Positions 1-8,116 of a stretch of DNA of 31,275 nt are shown one piece after another. Where the stretch lies: NCBI RefSeq assembly GCF_001557115.1, contig NZ_LSKQ01000312.1, positions 1 through 31,275 of the forward strand, written 5' to 3'. How positions within the stretch are numbered: position 1 is the stretch's first letter; the number at the start of each line of letters is the position of its first letter. The notes beneath the pieces are model-generated. The model made no database searches, was not told the DNA's origin, and was given only the letters and a program-made list of their open reading frames with translations. The position numbers and the translations under genes are program-made. This DNA is from Erythrobacter sp. CCH5-A1 (GTDB lineage: Bacteria > Pseudomonadota > Alphaproteobacteria > Sphingomonadales > Sphingomonadaceae).

Positions 1-525
1 CGCCACCAGCGCCCCCCGCCAGCCCACCGCCACCGCCAGCGCCGGGATCACGAAAGGCATCGCGATCGTCCCCGCGCCTGCGAGCATGGTCGCAAAGCCG
101 AAGGCGAAGCTGCGCTGGTCGGGCGGGAACAGGGTTGCGACGGTCTTGATGGTGAGCGGCGTCTGGACCGCCTCGGTCACGCCCAGGCCGACGCGCGCGG
201 CGACCACCTGCCAGGTGCTCATCGCCCACCCATGTGCCATGGCGGCAAGGCTCCACGAGGCTGCGCCGACCTGCATCGCGCGGTTGACGCTCAGCCGGTC
301 CACCAGCCAGCCGGTGGCGAGGAAAGCAAAGGCGGCCGAGAACTGCGTGACCGCGGCCAGATTGCCGAAGTCCGTGTCGCTCCAGCCGAAATCCTTCATC
401 ATGTCGGGCTTGAGGATCGCGATGATCGGCCGGTCCATCGCGTTGAACACCCCCGCGATGCACAGCACCGTGAACAGGCTCCAGCGCAGGCGCGCAGCAA
501 TGGGAGAGTGGTCGGCAGCGGCCAT
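1..525 (-). CDS. MFS transporter, anion:cation symporter (ACS/hexuronate) type, 3' end cut by window
   Basis: The first 175 codons of a major facilitator gene are visible; the rest lies outside the window. The start ATG is at 525, with TAGGAAA as a plausible ribosome site just upstream. The protein begins MAAADHSPIAARLRWSLF, then a hydrophobic helix and NAMDRPIIAILKPDM. A later stretch, ARVGLGVTEAVQTPLTIK, followed by TLFPPDQRSFAFG, matches the R-LG-EA-P----W/LFP--ER pattern typical of ACS-family carriers (ExuT, galactonate and related organic anion carriers). It lies downstream of the TonB receptor on the same strand, separated by a terminator-like hairpin. By context it could carry sulfoquinovose or its glyceryl glycoside across the inner membrane, replacing the ABC importer of the Agrobacterium pathway. 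That substrate is inference; family membership is well supported. Confidence 0.8.
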   Translation of the reverse strand, partial: MAAADHSPIAARLRWSLFTVLCIAGVFNAMDRPIIAILKPDMMKDFGWSDTDFGNLAAVTQFSAAFAFLATGWLVDRLSVNRAMQVGAASWSLAAMAHGWAMSTWQVVAARVGLGVTEAVQTPLTIKTVATLFPPDQRSFAFGFATMLAGAGTIAMPFVIPALAVAVGWRGALVA

Positions 526-574
526 CACGGTTTCCTACTAGGGGCAGTCACGGGCAGGCAAGCGCGAGACGAAA

Positions 575-602
575 GGGGCCGCCGGATCGGTCCGACGGCC
601 CC
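575..602 (-). terminator. Stem-loop after TonB receptor gene
   Basis: A 12-bp stem (575-586 with 591-602, one G-T pair) encloses a 4-base loop. On the - strand it is followed by a short TTTC tract. It begins 27 bases after the receptor stop codon and lies between the receptor and the MFS gene, so it may end the receptor message or reduce read-through into the carrier. The T tract is weak. Confidence 0.6.
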
Positions 603-628
603 TGTTGTTGTTCACGCTGCCCCGCGGA

Positions 629-2944
629 TCAGAACGTCCGGACGCGCAGGGACACGCCGAAATAGCGGTCCGCATCGCGCGGGATCTGCAGGCGGCGGCC
701 GTTCTCGATGTTGAGCAGCACGTAGCTCTCGTCCGCGATGTTGCGGGCGTGGAAGGTCACGCGGTACTTGTCGTCCGGGTCCGAGAAGCCGAGCGAGGCG
801 TTCCAGATGCCGTAGGGGTCGATCCGGGTCGCAGCCTGTTGGCCAAGGTCCGAATATTGCGTGCTGGTGTGGCGGTAATCGGTGTTGAGGTACAGCGTCA
901 CCCCGCCCAGATCACGGGTGTAATCCCCGCCGATGGTGTAGACGAACCGCGGGGCGAGCGGCAACACGGTGCCGTTGCGCGCGTCCGCCGCGCCGGTGGT
1001 GGGGTTGGGGTTGAATTCCTTCACCCGCGCGTCGGCATAGGCCGCGCTGGCGCGCAGGTTGAGTCCGTCGATCGGGTTGGCGACGAGATCGGCTTCGAAG
1101 CCTTCGCTCTTCACCGTGCCCGCGTTGGTCAGGTTCGAGATCGTGAAGCCGTTCACCACGATGAAGTTGTTCGCCTGGAACCCGTCATACTCGACCGTGA
1201 AGGCCGCCACATTGAGCTGCACGCGCTTGTCGAGGAACTGCGACTTCACCCCGATTTCGAAGCTGTCCGACAGCTCCTCGTCGATGGGCACCGCGTTGTT
1301 CGGGGCGGTGTGGTTGAAGAACACGTTGAAGGCCGGACCCTTGTAGCCGCGGGTGTAGGACCCGTAGAGCATGATGTCCTCGGTCGGCTTGAACTGGATC
1401 GCCGCGCGGCCCGAAAGGTTGCCGGTGTCGGTCGATCCGCGGCTGGTGTTGGTGCCGTTGCCGCCGTTGGCGATCAGGCCGCCGGCCGGGTTGAGGTTGG
1501 TGCCGGGTCCGGCGACAGGCGCGCCGTTGGTGGCGTTCTGCGCGGGCGCACGGGTGTGGGTGAACTCAAGCTTGTCCCAGGTGTAGCGCAGGCCGCCGGT
1601 CAGCGAGAGCTGCTCGGTGATCTCGTAGGTCGCCTGGCCGAACAGCGCATAGTTGTTCGAACGCACATCGCTGCGCGAGGTGGCGAAGGGGAACAGCGTG
1701 TTGACGGTGTCGGCAAGATTGCACGGGATCGCCCCGCCCGGCAGCGCCGCGAGGGTCGAACTGGCGCAAGTCACGCCGCGGCGGGTGAAGTCCTGCGTGT
1801 TGTCGGATTGCCAGATGAACCCGCCGACCTGGTAGTAGAAGGGCTTGGACTGGTCCGAAGCGAGGCGGATCTCGGCCGAGACCTGCTCGGTATTGACCGT
1901 GCCGTTGTCATGCAGCTGGCCCGCGCCGACGATCGCGCGCGGCAGAAAGTCGCCTTCGCGGATTTCGGTGTTCTCCCAGTTGCGGTAACCCAGCACCACG
2001 CTCAGCGTGTGGGTGTCGGTGATGTCGAAATCGCCGGTTGCGGTCAGGCTCCACTGCTGGTCCTGAGTGGCGGTGACGAGGTCGTTGTTGATGAAGCGCT
2101 GGTTCTCGCCCAGCGCCACGCCGCCGGGCAGCGCGAGCAGCGCGTCCTGTACCGCGCCGCGGCTGGCGCCGGTGACATCGACGCAGCAATCGTCGTCAGC
2201 CTCGTAGTAATCGGCGATCAGGCGGACCTTGTTGGGGCCGTCGTCGTAATCGACGATGCCGCGCAGGCCGTAACGCTCGTAGCCGTTGACCGTGTTGTTC
2301 CGGCCGCCGAAGATATTGGTGATGTTGCCATCGAAGGTGCCGTAGAAGCCGGTCAGGCGGGCGCTGAGGTTCTCGGCGATCGGGCCGCTGATCGCGGCGC
2401 GCAGGCGGTATTCCTCGCCCTCGAACCAGTCAGCGTTGAATTCGGCCTCGAGCGTGTCGGTGCCGCCCTTGGAGACGATGTTGACAAGGCCCGCGCTGGC
2501 GTTGCGGCCGAACAGCGTGCCCTGCGGGCCGCGCAGCACTTCGAGGCGCTGGATATCGATGAGGTCGGCGAAGGCCTGGCCCGAACGGCTCAGCACCACG
2601 CCATCGACAACGGTGGACACAGACGGCTCGGCCGCGACCGAGAAGGTGATCGTGCCCACGCCGCGCATCACGATCGCGCTGTTGGCGCTGGTGGTGCCCT
2701 TGCGGAAGGTCACCGAGGGGACGACGGTCGAGATGTTCTCGAGGCTGATGACCCCCGCCTGCTGGAGCCGATCCCCGGAAACCGCGGCAATCGCGATCGG
2801 CACGTCCTGGACGTTTTCCTCGACCTTCTGGGCGGTAACGATGATTTCCTCGACCTGCGCCAGCGCCGGAGCGGCGGTGGCGAAGGCGAGCGAGCTGGCG
2901 GACAGGGCCAGCGCCTTCATGGCGATGCGGGTGGTGGCCGACAT
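629..2944 (-). CDS. TonB-dependent outer membrane receptor (sulfoquinovose locus)
   Basis: A 771-residue TonB-dependent receptor. Start 2944 is preferred over an upstream in-frame ATG at 2989 because AGGGGAGA lies 6-13 bases before it and the protein then opens with a signal peptide (residues 1-30, ending APALAQ). A TonB box follows at about 33-39 (EEIIVTA), then the plug domain with QDVPIAIAAVSGDRL and the VLRGPQGTLFGRNASAG segment, then a long beta-barrel ending in aromatic phenylalanine (SLRVRTF), the usual outer membrane insertion signal. A CC pair sits in a probable surface loop (DDDCCVDVTG). It is divergent from the sulfoquinovosidase operon and shares its promoter region, so its likely cargo is sulfoquinovose or sulfolipid-derived glycosides. 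The fold assignment is secure; the cargo is inferred from neighbours only. Confidence 0.9.
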   Translation of the reverse strand: MSATTRIAMKALALSASSLAFATAAPALAQVEEIIVTAQKVEENVQDVPIAIAAVSGDRLQQAGVISLENISTVVPSVTFRKGTTSANSAIVMRGVGTITFSVAAEPSVSTVVDGVVLSRSGQAFADLIDIQRLEVLRGPQGTLFGRNASAGLVNIVSKGGTDTLEAEFNADWFEGEEYRLRAAISGPIAENLSARLTGFYGTFDGNITNIFGGRNNTVNGYERYGLRGIVDYDDGPNKVRLIADYYEADDDCCVDVTGASRGAVQDALLALPGGVALGENQRFINNDLVTATQDQQWSLTATGDFDITDTHTLSVVLGYRNWENTEIREGDFLPRAIVGAGQLHDNGTVNTEQVSAEIRLASDQSKPFYYQVGGFIWQSDNTQDFTRRGVTCASSTLAALPGGAIPCNLADTVNTLFPFATSRSDVRSNNYALFGQATYEITEQLSLTGGLRYTWDKLEFTHTRAPAQNATNGAPVAGPGTNLNPAGGLIANGGNGTNTSRGSTDTGNLSGRAAIQFKPTEDIMLYGSYTRGYKGPAFNVFFNHTAPNNAVPIDEELSDSFEIGVKSQFLDKRVQLNVAAFTVEYDGFQANNFIVVNGFTISNLTNAGTVKSEGFEADLVANPIDGLNLRASAAYADARVKEFNPNPTTGAADARNGTVLPLAPRFVYTIGGDYTRDLGGVTLYLNTDYRHTSTQYSDLGQQAATRIDPYGIWNASLGFSDPDDKYRVTFHARNIADESYVLLNIENGRRLQIPRDADRYFGVSLRVRTF

Positions 2945-2966
2945 TGTGTTTCTCCCCTCTGGACGT

Positions 2967-3016
2967 GATCGATTCTTTCGGGCGGACAAATCAGATGTCC
3001 GCCCGTGCGGTCGATC
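2967..3016 (-). promoter_or_regulatory. Extended inverted repeat in the leader of the TonB receptor gene
   Basis: A perfect 10-bp inverted repeat (CGGGCGGACA at 2979-2988, TGTCCGCCCG at 2996-3005, 7-base loop) is flanked by a second matching pair, GATCGA at 2967-2972 and TCGATC at 3011-3016. As RNA on the - strand this gives a 16-bp interrupted hairpin about 22-70 bases before the receptor start. The ribosome site lies outside the stem. It may be a regulator binding site, an mRNA-stabilising leader or an attenuator; the sequence alone does not decide. Confidence 0.45.
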
Positions 3017-3049
3017 TTTGGCCTGTCGGGTTGCGCTTTCCGCTGCATT

Positions 3050-3066
3050 CTGTCAAGCGGTGTCAG
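3050..3066. promoter_or_regulatory. Operator-like imperfect palindrome with a -35-like TTGACA
   Basis: CTGTCAAGCGGTGTCAG reads CTGnCA...TGnCAG on both strands and has a near-central CG, as LacI-family operators do. On the - strand it contains TTGACA (3056-3051), which could serve as the -35 box of the receptor gene, although no good -10 box is seen 16-18 bases away. It lies 43 bases before the sulfoquinovosidase start. It is the best candidate site for the LacI regulator encoded in the operon. Confidence 0.3.
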
Positions 3067-3108
3067 AGCGGGCCAAGGGACAGGTCGGGACAAGGATACA
3101 GGTCAGGC

Positions 3109-5109
3109 ATGGTGCGGCTGGAGCCAGAAGCGGGGGGTGTTGCGTTGCGGCTGGCAGGCCGGACGATCCTCCGCCATGCTCCCGATTGTCCAGCGATTTC
3201 CGTGGCTTCGGGCGCGCCGCAAGTCACGATGGTGCGTGGCAATTTCCGCCTTTCGGACGATGCTGTGGCAGCGAAGCCACTGTGCCGGGCAGAAGTGGAT
3301 GCGGGCGGCGCGGTGGTGCTCTCGAGCGTGGATGACAGCGCCAGACTCGGCCTCACGCTTGCGCCGGATGCATCGCGGCTGACACTCAAATCGCTTTCGG
3401 GCCATGATCGCATCACGCTCGACCTCGCGTTGGCTCCCGACGATGTGCTGTGGGGCGGGGGAGAGCAGATGAGCTACCTCGCACTCAATGGCCGCCATTT
3501 CCCGCTGTGGACCAGCGAGCCGGGCGTGGGCCGCGAACCCGGCACGCCGCTCACCGATCAGGCGAGCGCCGACGGCAGCTTTGCGGGCGGCGACTACTGG
3601 ACCACCAACTATCCCGAGCCCACGGTGCTGTGCTCGGGCGGCTGGGCGCTGAGCCTCGCGAACAGCGAATATGCCGAATTCGACGCGCGCGAGGACGGCC
3701 GATTGCGCATCCATGTGTGGTCGGGCGAAGTCGTCATCGACATGTTCGAAGGCGCGCCTGCCGAACTCGCGCGCCAGCTGGGCGCGCGCTTCGGGCCCGG
3801 CCTTTCCCCCAACCGGACGCTACCGACATTCGCGGTCGCGGGCGCGATCGTCGGCCTCAAGCAGGGCGAGGCCTCGTTCGAGCGATTGGAAAGGCTGATC
3901 GACGCGGGCGCCGCCGTCTCCGGCCTGTGGTGCGAGGACTGGGTCGGCATCCGCGAGACCAGCTTCGGTCGGCGGCTGTTCTGGGACTGGCAGTGGAACG
4001 CAGAACGCTACCCCGATCTTCCCGCGCGGATTGCCGCCCTGAAGGCCCGCGGCATCCGCTTCCTCGGCTATGTGAACCCCTATCTCGCGGTCGACGGCCC
4101 GCTGTTCCCCGAGGCCGCCGCCAAGGGCTATTTCGCCCGCGAGCTGGACAGCGATGCCCCCTACCTCGTCGACTTCGGCGAGTTCCATGCGGGCGTGGTC
4201 GACTTCACCAACCCCGCCGCCGCCGACTGGTTCGCCGAGGAGGTGATCGGCAAGCGGATGCTCGATTTCGGCCTTAGTGGCTGGATGGCCGACTTCGGCG
4301 AGTATCTGCCCACCGACCTCAGGCTCCACGATGGCGACCCGATGCAGGAGCACAACCGCTGGCCGGTGCGCTGGGCCGAAGTGAACGCGCGCGCTGTCGC
4401 CTCGCGCGGCAAGACTGGCAAGGTGATGTGGTTCATGCGCGCGGGCTACACGGGCGTGCAGGCGCACTGCCCGCTGCTGTGGGCGGGCGACCAGTCGGTC
4501 GATTTCAGCCGCCACGACGGCATCGGCACGGTCATCACCGCCGCGCTCTCATCGGGCCTTGTCGGCAATGCCTTCAGTCATTCCGATGTCGGCGGCTACA
4601 CCAGCCTCTTCGGCAATGTCCGGACCGAGGAGCTGATGCTGCGCTGGTACGAGCTGGGCGCCTTCTCGCCCGTGATGCGCACCCACGAGGGCAACCGGCC
4701 GGACGAGAACTTGCAGATCGACTCCACCCCCGCGCTGATCGAGGGCTTCGTGCGCTGGAGCCGTGTCCATGCGGCGCTTACGCCGTACACAACCTTTGTC
4801 GTCATCGAAGCCGGCAAGACCGGCCTTCCGGCGCAGCGGGCGCTGTTCCTCCATTATCCCGACGACCGCGAGACCTTCACGATCCAGGACCAGTACCTCT
4901 ATGGTGCGGACCTCATGGTAGCACCGGTGATCGAAGCGGGAGCGGCCGAGCGCCGCGTCTATCTGCCGCAGGGAGAATGGCGGCACCTGTGGAGCGGACG
5001 GGACTACGGCCCCGGCTGGCACGAAGTGCCCGCACCCATCGGCCAGCCGCCGGTCTTCTACCGCCCAGACAGCACCTTCGCAGCCCTGTTCAGGGAGATC
5101 GCCCGATGA
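3109..5109 (+). CDS. smoI: Sulfoquinovosidase, GH31 (YihQ/SmoI type)
   Basis: A 666-residue GH31 enzyme that would release sulfoquinovose from its alpha-glycosides by a retaining mechanism. It closely parallels E. coli YihQ through the catalytic barrel. The nucleophile is D395 in GWMADFGEY and the acid/base is D461 in WAGDQ. The sulfonate pocket of sulfoquinovosidases is visible: K251, E276 (WCEDW), R289 and W292 (GRRLFW) and Y497 (HSDVGGY). YihQ has Gln at the first two positions (QQRW); the K/E version with identical 25-residue spacing is, from memory, that of the Agrobacterium enzyme. The start at 3109 is chosen because the receptor-side promoter region fills the sequence upstream and the N-terminus then fits the family; an open frame extends back to 2944 but is not needed. 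No signal peptide, so the enzyme is cytoplasmic. The stop overlaps the next gene by 4 bases. Confidence 0.92.
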   Translation: MVRLEPEAGGVALRLAGRTILRHAPDCPAISVASGAPQVTMVRGNFRLSDDAVAAKPLCRAEVDAGGAVVLSSVDDSARLGLTLAPDASRLTLKSLSGHDRITLDLALAPDDVLWGGGEQMSYLALNGRHFPLWTSEPGVGREPGTPLTDQASADGSFAGGDYWTTNYPEPTVLCSGGWALSLANSEYAEFDAREDGRLRIHVWSGEVVIDMFEGAPAELARQLGARFGPGLSPNRTLPTFAVAGAIVGLKQGEASFERLERLIDAGAAVSGLWCEDWVGIRETSFGRRLFWDWQWNAERYPDLPARIAALKARGIRFLGYVNPYLAVDGPLFPEAAAKGYFARELDSDAPYLVDFGEFHAGVVDFTNPAAADWFAEEVIGKRMLDFGLSGWMADFGEYLPTDLRLHDGDPMQEHNRWPVRWAEVNARAVASRGKTGKVMWFMRAGYTGVQAHCPLLWAGDQSVDFSRHDGIGTVITAALSSGLVGNAFSHSDVGGYTSLFGNVRTEELMLRWYELGAFSPVMRTHEGNRPDENLQIDSTPALIEGFVRWSRVHAALTPYTTFVVIEAGKTGLPAQRALFLHYPDDRETFTIQDQYLYGADLMVAPVIEAGAAERRVYLPQGEWRHLWSGRDYGPGWHEVPAPIGQPPVFYRPDSTFAALFREIAR

Positions 5110-6110
5110 GCCGAGCCAATATCCGGGACGTCGCCGCCCGCGCGGGCGTGGCGGTCAAGACCGTCAGCCGGGTGATGAACGGCCATCCTTACGTGAGCGC
5201 CGAACTGCGCGCGCGGGTCGAGCAGGCGATGGCCGAGCTCGATTACCGGCCTTCCGTGGCGGCCCGCATCCTCTCGGGCGCGAAGTCGGGGCAGGTCGCG
5301 CTGATCTACGACAATCACAGCCCCTACTACATGTTCCAGATCCAGAAGGGCTGCTGGGACGTGTGCCACGAGAGCGGCATCCGCCTGCTCGTCCAGCCGG
5401 TCGACGTCGCCGATCCGCGCGTCGGCGAGCAGGTGCGCGGGCTCGTCAGCGAGACCCACGTGGATGGCATCATCCTCTCCTCCCCCGTCACCGACTGCGA
5501 CCCCGTTCTGCGCGCGCTGGAGACGATGGACGTGCCCTTCGTGCGCATCTCGCCGGGGACCAACCACGCGCTCACCTCCTCGGTGTTCATGGACGACGCG
5601 CAGGCGGCCGACGACATGACCACCCACCTGATCAACGCCGGCCACCGCCGCATCGGCTTCATCAAGGGCCACACCAACCACATGGCCTCCGACGACCGCC
5701 TGTTCGGCTACCGCCGCGCGCTCGACCGGGTCGGCATCCCGTTCGAGCCCAGCCTCGTGGTCGACGGGGAGTTCGATTTCGACTCCGGCGTGCGCGGCGC
5801 GAAGGCCCTGCTCGACCAGCCCGCCCGGCCGACCGCGATCTTCGCCTCGAACGACGACATGGCGGCGGGCGTGCTAGCGGTGGCGCATGATCGCGGGATC
5901 AAGGTCCCCGACGAGCTCTCGGTCGCGGGCTTCGACGACACCACGCTGGCGCGCACCGTGTGGCCGCCGCTCACCACTATCCGCCAGCCGATGGCGGACC
6001 TCGCCCGCACGGCAACGCAAATCCTGATCGCGGGCGGGGACATCACCCACAAGCGCCTGCCCCACGAACTCGTCGAGCGCGCCTCGGCCGCGCCCCCAAA
6101 GAGGAACTGA
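5106..6110 (+). CDS. LacI-family transcriptional regulator of the sulfoquinovose operon
   Basis: A 334-residue LacI/GalR regulator. It starts at an ATGA overlap with the sulfoquinovosidase stop. The N-terminal helix-turn-helix is NIRDVAARAGVAVKTVSRVMN (residues about 4-24), with the hinge near residues 45-60 (PSVAARILSGAKSGQVALIY). A periplasmic-binding-protein-like sensor domain follows, with DGIILSSPVT, FASNDDMAAG and SVAGFDDTTLARTVWPPLTTI motifs. It sits inside the operon between the glycosidase and the two downstream enzymes, so it is probably a local autoregulated repressor whose inducer is sulfoquinovose or a pathway metabolite. The ligand is inferred. The candidate operator is the palindrome at 3050-3066. 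Confidence 0.9.
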   Translation: MSRANIRDVAARAGVAVKTVSRVMNGHPYVSAELRARVEQAMAELDYRPSVAARILSGAKSGQVALIYDNHSPYYMFQIQKGCWDVCHESGIRLLVQPVDVADPRVGEQVRGLVSETHVDGIILSSPVTDCDPVLRALETMDVPFVRISPGTNHALTSSVFMDDAQAADDMTTHLINAGHRRIGFIKGHTNHMASDDRLFGYRRALDRVGIPFEPSLVVDGEFDFDSGVRGAKALLDQPARPTAIFASNDDMAAGVLAVAHDRGIKVPDELSVAGFDDTTLARTVWPPLTTIRQPMADLARTATQILIAGGDITHKRLPHELVERASAAPPKRN

Positions 6111-6112
6111 CC

Positions 6113-7027
6113 ATGAGTGAACTGCCCCTGCCGCCCGCAACCCGCCGCCTCGGCGCGAGCGATATCGAGGTGTCGCCCATCGCCTGGGGGATGTGGCGCC
6201 TCGCCGAGAACGGCCGCACCGCCGCCGACGCGGCCAGGCTGGTCCACGCGGCGCTCGATGCCGGGATCACCTTCCTCGACACCGCCGATATCTATGGCTT
6301 CGACGGCACCGGCGGCTTCGGCGATGCCGAGGCGCTGCTGGGCGAGGTGCTCGCCGCCGAGCCGGCATTGCGCGACCGCATGGTGCTGGCGACCAAGGGC
6401 GGGATCCTCCCGCCGCTGCCCTATGACCAGAGCCCGGCCTACCTCGCCAAGGCCATCGACAATTCGCTGCGCCGCCTGAAGGTGGACTCGGTCGACCTGT
6501 GGCAGATCCATCGTCCCGATATCCTCGCGCACCCGCAGGAGGTCGCCCGCGTGCTCGACGATGCGGTGGCGAGCGGCAAGATCAGGACGCTCGGCGTCTC
6601 CAACTTCACGCAGGCGCAGATCGCCGCGCTCCAGCACTTCCTCGAGGGCAAGCTGGTCGCGACCCAGCCGGAGATCAGCCCGCTCAGGATCACCTGCTTC
6701 GAGAACGGCGAGCTCGATCAGGCGATGATGCTGGGCCTCACGCCACTGGCCTGGTCACCGCTCGGCGGTGGGCGGCTCGCCGCGCCCGAGAGCCCGCGCG
6801 ACAAGGCGGTGGTGGCCGCGCTCGATGCGGTGGCCGAGGCGCAAGGCGTCTCGCGCACCGTTGCGGCCTATAGCTGGCTGATGGCGCATCCGGCCGGGAT
6901 CATCCCGATCATCGGCTCGCAGAACCCTGCGCGGATCGCCGAGGGGGCCGAGGCGCTGAAGGTCCGCTGGACCCGGACGGATTGGTACGCGGTGCTGGTC
7001 GCCGCGCGTGGAGAGAGGCTTCCCTAA
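6113..7027 (+). CDS. smoB: Aldo-keto reductase, SmoB-like 6-oxo-glucose reductase
   Basis: A 304-residue aldo-keto reductase of the YdhF-like branch. The catalytic tetrad is visible as D56 and Y61 (LDTADIYG), K95 (ATKGG) and H133 (QIHRPD). GVSNFT, the EISPL substrate loop, AWSPLGGGRL and PIIGSQNPARI follow in the normal order, the last being part of the NADPH site. The start ATG is 2 bases after the LacI stop and the stop abuts the monooxygenase start, so the three genes form one operon. In the sulfo-SMO pathway an enzyme of this type reduces 6-oxo-glucose, made by desulfurisation of sulfoquinovose, to glucose. The family is certain; the substrate rests on the neighbouring sulfoquinovosidase and monooxygenase. 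Confidence 0.85.
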   Translation: MSELPLPPATRRLGASDIEVSPIAWGMWRLAENGRTAADAARLVHAALDAGITFLDTADIYGFDGTGGFGDAEALLGEVLAAEPALRDRMVLATKGGILPPLPYDQSPAYLAKAIDNSLRRLKVDSVDLWQIHRPDILAHPQEVARVLDDAVASGKIRTLGVSNFTQAQIAALQHFLEGKLVATQPEISPLRITCFENGELDQAMMLGLTPLAWSPLGGGRLAAPESPRDKAVVAALDAVAEAQGVSRTVAAYSWLMAHPAGIIPIIGSQNPARIAEGAEALKVRWTRTDWYAVLVAARGERLP

Positions 7028-8116
7028 ATGACTGAACAGCAATGCGAAATCGCGTGGTTCTCCGCGCTGTGCGACGATGACTACGAGTTCCTCGGCGTCC
7101 CCGATCCCTATTTGCAATCGAGCTGGGAGCATTGCCGCAACCTCGTGCTGCGCGCGGAAGAGGGCGGGTTCGACAACATCCTGCTGCCCTCGGGCTACCA
7201 GCTCGGGGTCGACACCACGATCTTCGCCGCCGCCGTCGCCACGCAGGTCAAGCGCATCAAGCTCCTCTGGGCGACCCGCATGGGCGAGGACTGGCCGCCG
7301 CAACTCGCGCGCAGGATCGCGACATTGGACCGCATCCTCGGCCCCAACGCGGCCGGCACCGGCGGGCGGCTCAACGTCAACATCATCTCCTCGGACATGC
7401 CGGGCGAGAAGATCGAGAGCGGCCCGCGCTACCGCCGCGGGACCGAGATCATGAAGATCGTCCGCACGCTTCTGAACGGCGAGCACCTCGACTTCGACGG
7501 CGAGTTCTACAAATTGAAGCTCGATCCGCCGCGCATCGCGACGCTCTCGGGCAAGTGCCCGCCGTTCTACTTCGGCGGCCTCAGCCACGAAGCGCGCGAA
7601 TGTGCGGCCGAGGCGGCGGACGTCTACCTGATGTGGCCCGACACGATGGACAAGGTCCGCGAGAACATCGCCGACCTCAAGGCGCGCGCCGCCAACTACG
7701 GGCGTACCTTGAAGTTCGGCTACCGCGTCCACGTGATCGTGCGCGAGACCGAGGACGAGGCGCGCGCCTATGCGGACCGCCTGCTGTCCAAGCTCGACGA
7801 CGAGGCGGGCCGGGCGATCCGCGAGAAGAGCCTCGATGCCAAGAACTACGGCGTCCAGCGTCAGCAGGAACTGCGCGGGGCGGCGGATGGCGACGGCTTT
7901 GTCGAGGAGAACCTGTGGACCGGCATCGGCCGTGCCCGCTCGGGCTGCGGGGCGGCGATCGTCGGCACGCCCGATCAGGTGCTCGCCAAGCTGCGCGCCT
8001 ATCAGGCCGAGGGGATCGAGGCCTTCATCCTCTCGGGCTACCCGCACATGCAGGAAGCCGATCTTTTCGCGCGCCATGTGCTGCCGCATATCCAGCATGG
8101 CCCGCTGGAGATGTGA
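7028..8116 (+). CDS. smoC: SsuD-like FMNH2-dependent monooxygenase, SmoC-like (sulfoquinovose monooxygenase)
   Basis: A 362-residue luciferase-like monooxygenase closest in pattern to alkanesulfonate monooxygenase SsuD. Residues matching SsuD sulfonate/flavin site residues are present: R233 and H235 in GYRVHVIVRE (R226 and H228 of E. coli SsuD), R304 in GRARSGCG (R297) and Y338 in LSGYPHMQEA (Y331). The SsuD active-site cysteine (C54) has no counterpart; the matching loop is LPSGYQLGVD. The start directly follows the aldo-keto reductase stop. In this setting it should oxidatively cleave the C-S bond of sulfoquinovose to give sulfite and 6-oxo-glucose, using reduced FMN. The partner flavin reductase (SmoA) is not in the window, so it must come from outside it. 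An ordinary alkanesulfonate substrate remains possible but fits the neighbours less well. Confidence 0.87.
   Translation: MTEQQCEIAWFSALCDDDYEFLGVPDPYLQSSWEHCRNLVLRAEEGGFDNILLPSGYQLGVDTTIFAAAVATQVKRIKLLWATRMGEDWPPQLARRIATLDRILGPNAAGTGGRLNVNIISSDMPGEKIESGPRYRRGTEIMKIVRTLLNGEHLDFDGEFYKLKLDPPRIATLSGKCPPFYFGGLSHEARECAAEAADVYLMWPDTMDKVRENIADLKARAANYGRTLKFGYRVHVIVRETEDEARAYADRLLSKLDDEAGRAIREKSLDAKNYGVQRQQELRGAADGDGFVEENLWTGIGRARSGCGAAIVGTPDQVLAKLRAYQAEGIEAFILSGYPHMQEADLFARHVLPHIQHGPLEM

Noticed and set aside
605..2968. A 787-codon open frame on the + strand opposite the first TonB receptor
   Set aside because: Low-complexity V/R/G/A-rich translation without family motifs; it mirrors the receptor gene in GC-rich DNA.
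2944..3108. N-terminal extension of the sulfoquinovosidase to 2944
   Set aside because: The extra 55 residues overlap the divergent promoter region and receptor leader, lack a ribosome site and do not resemble the family.
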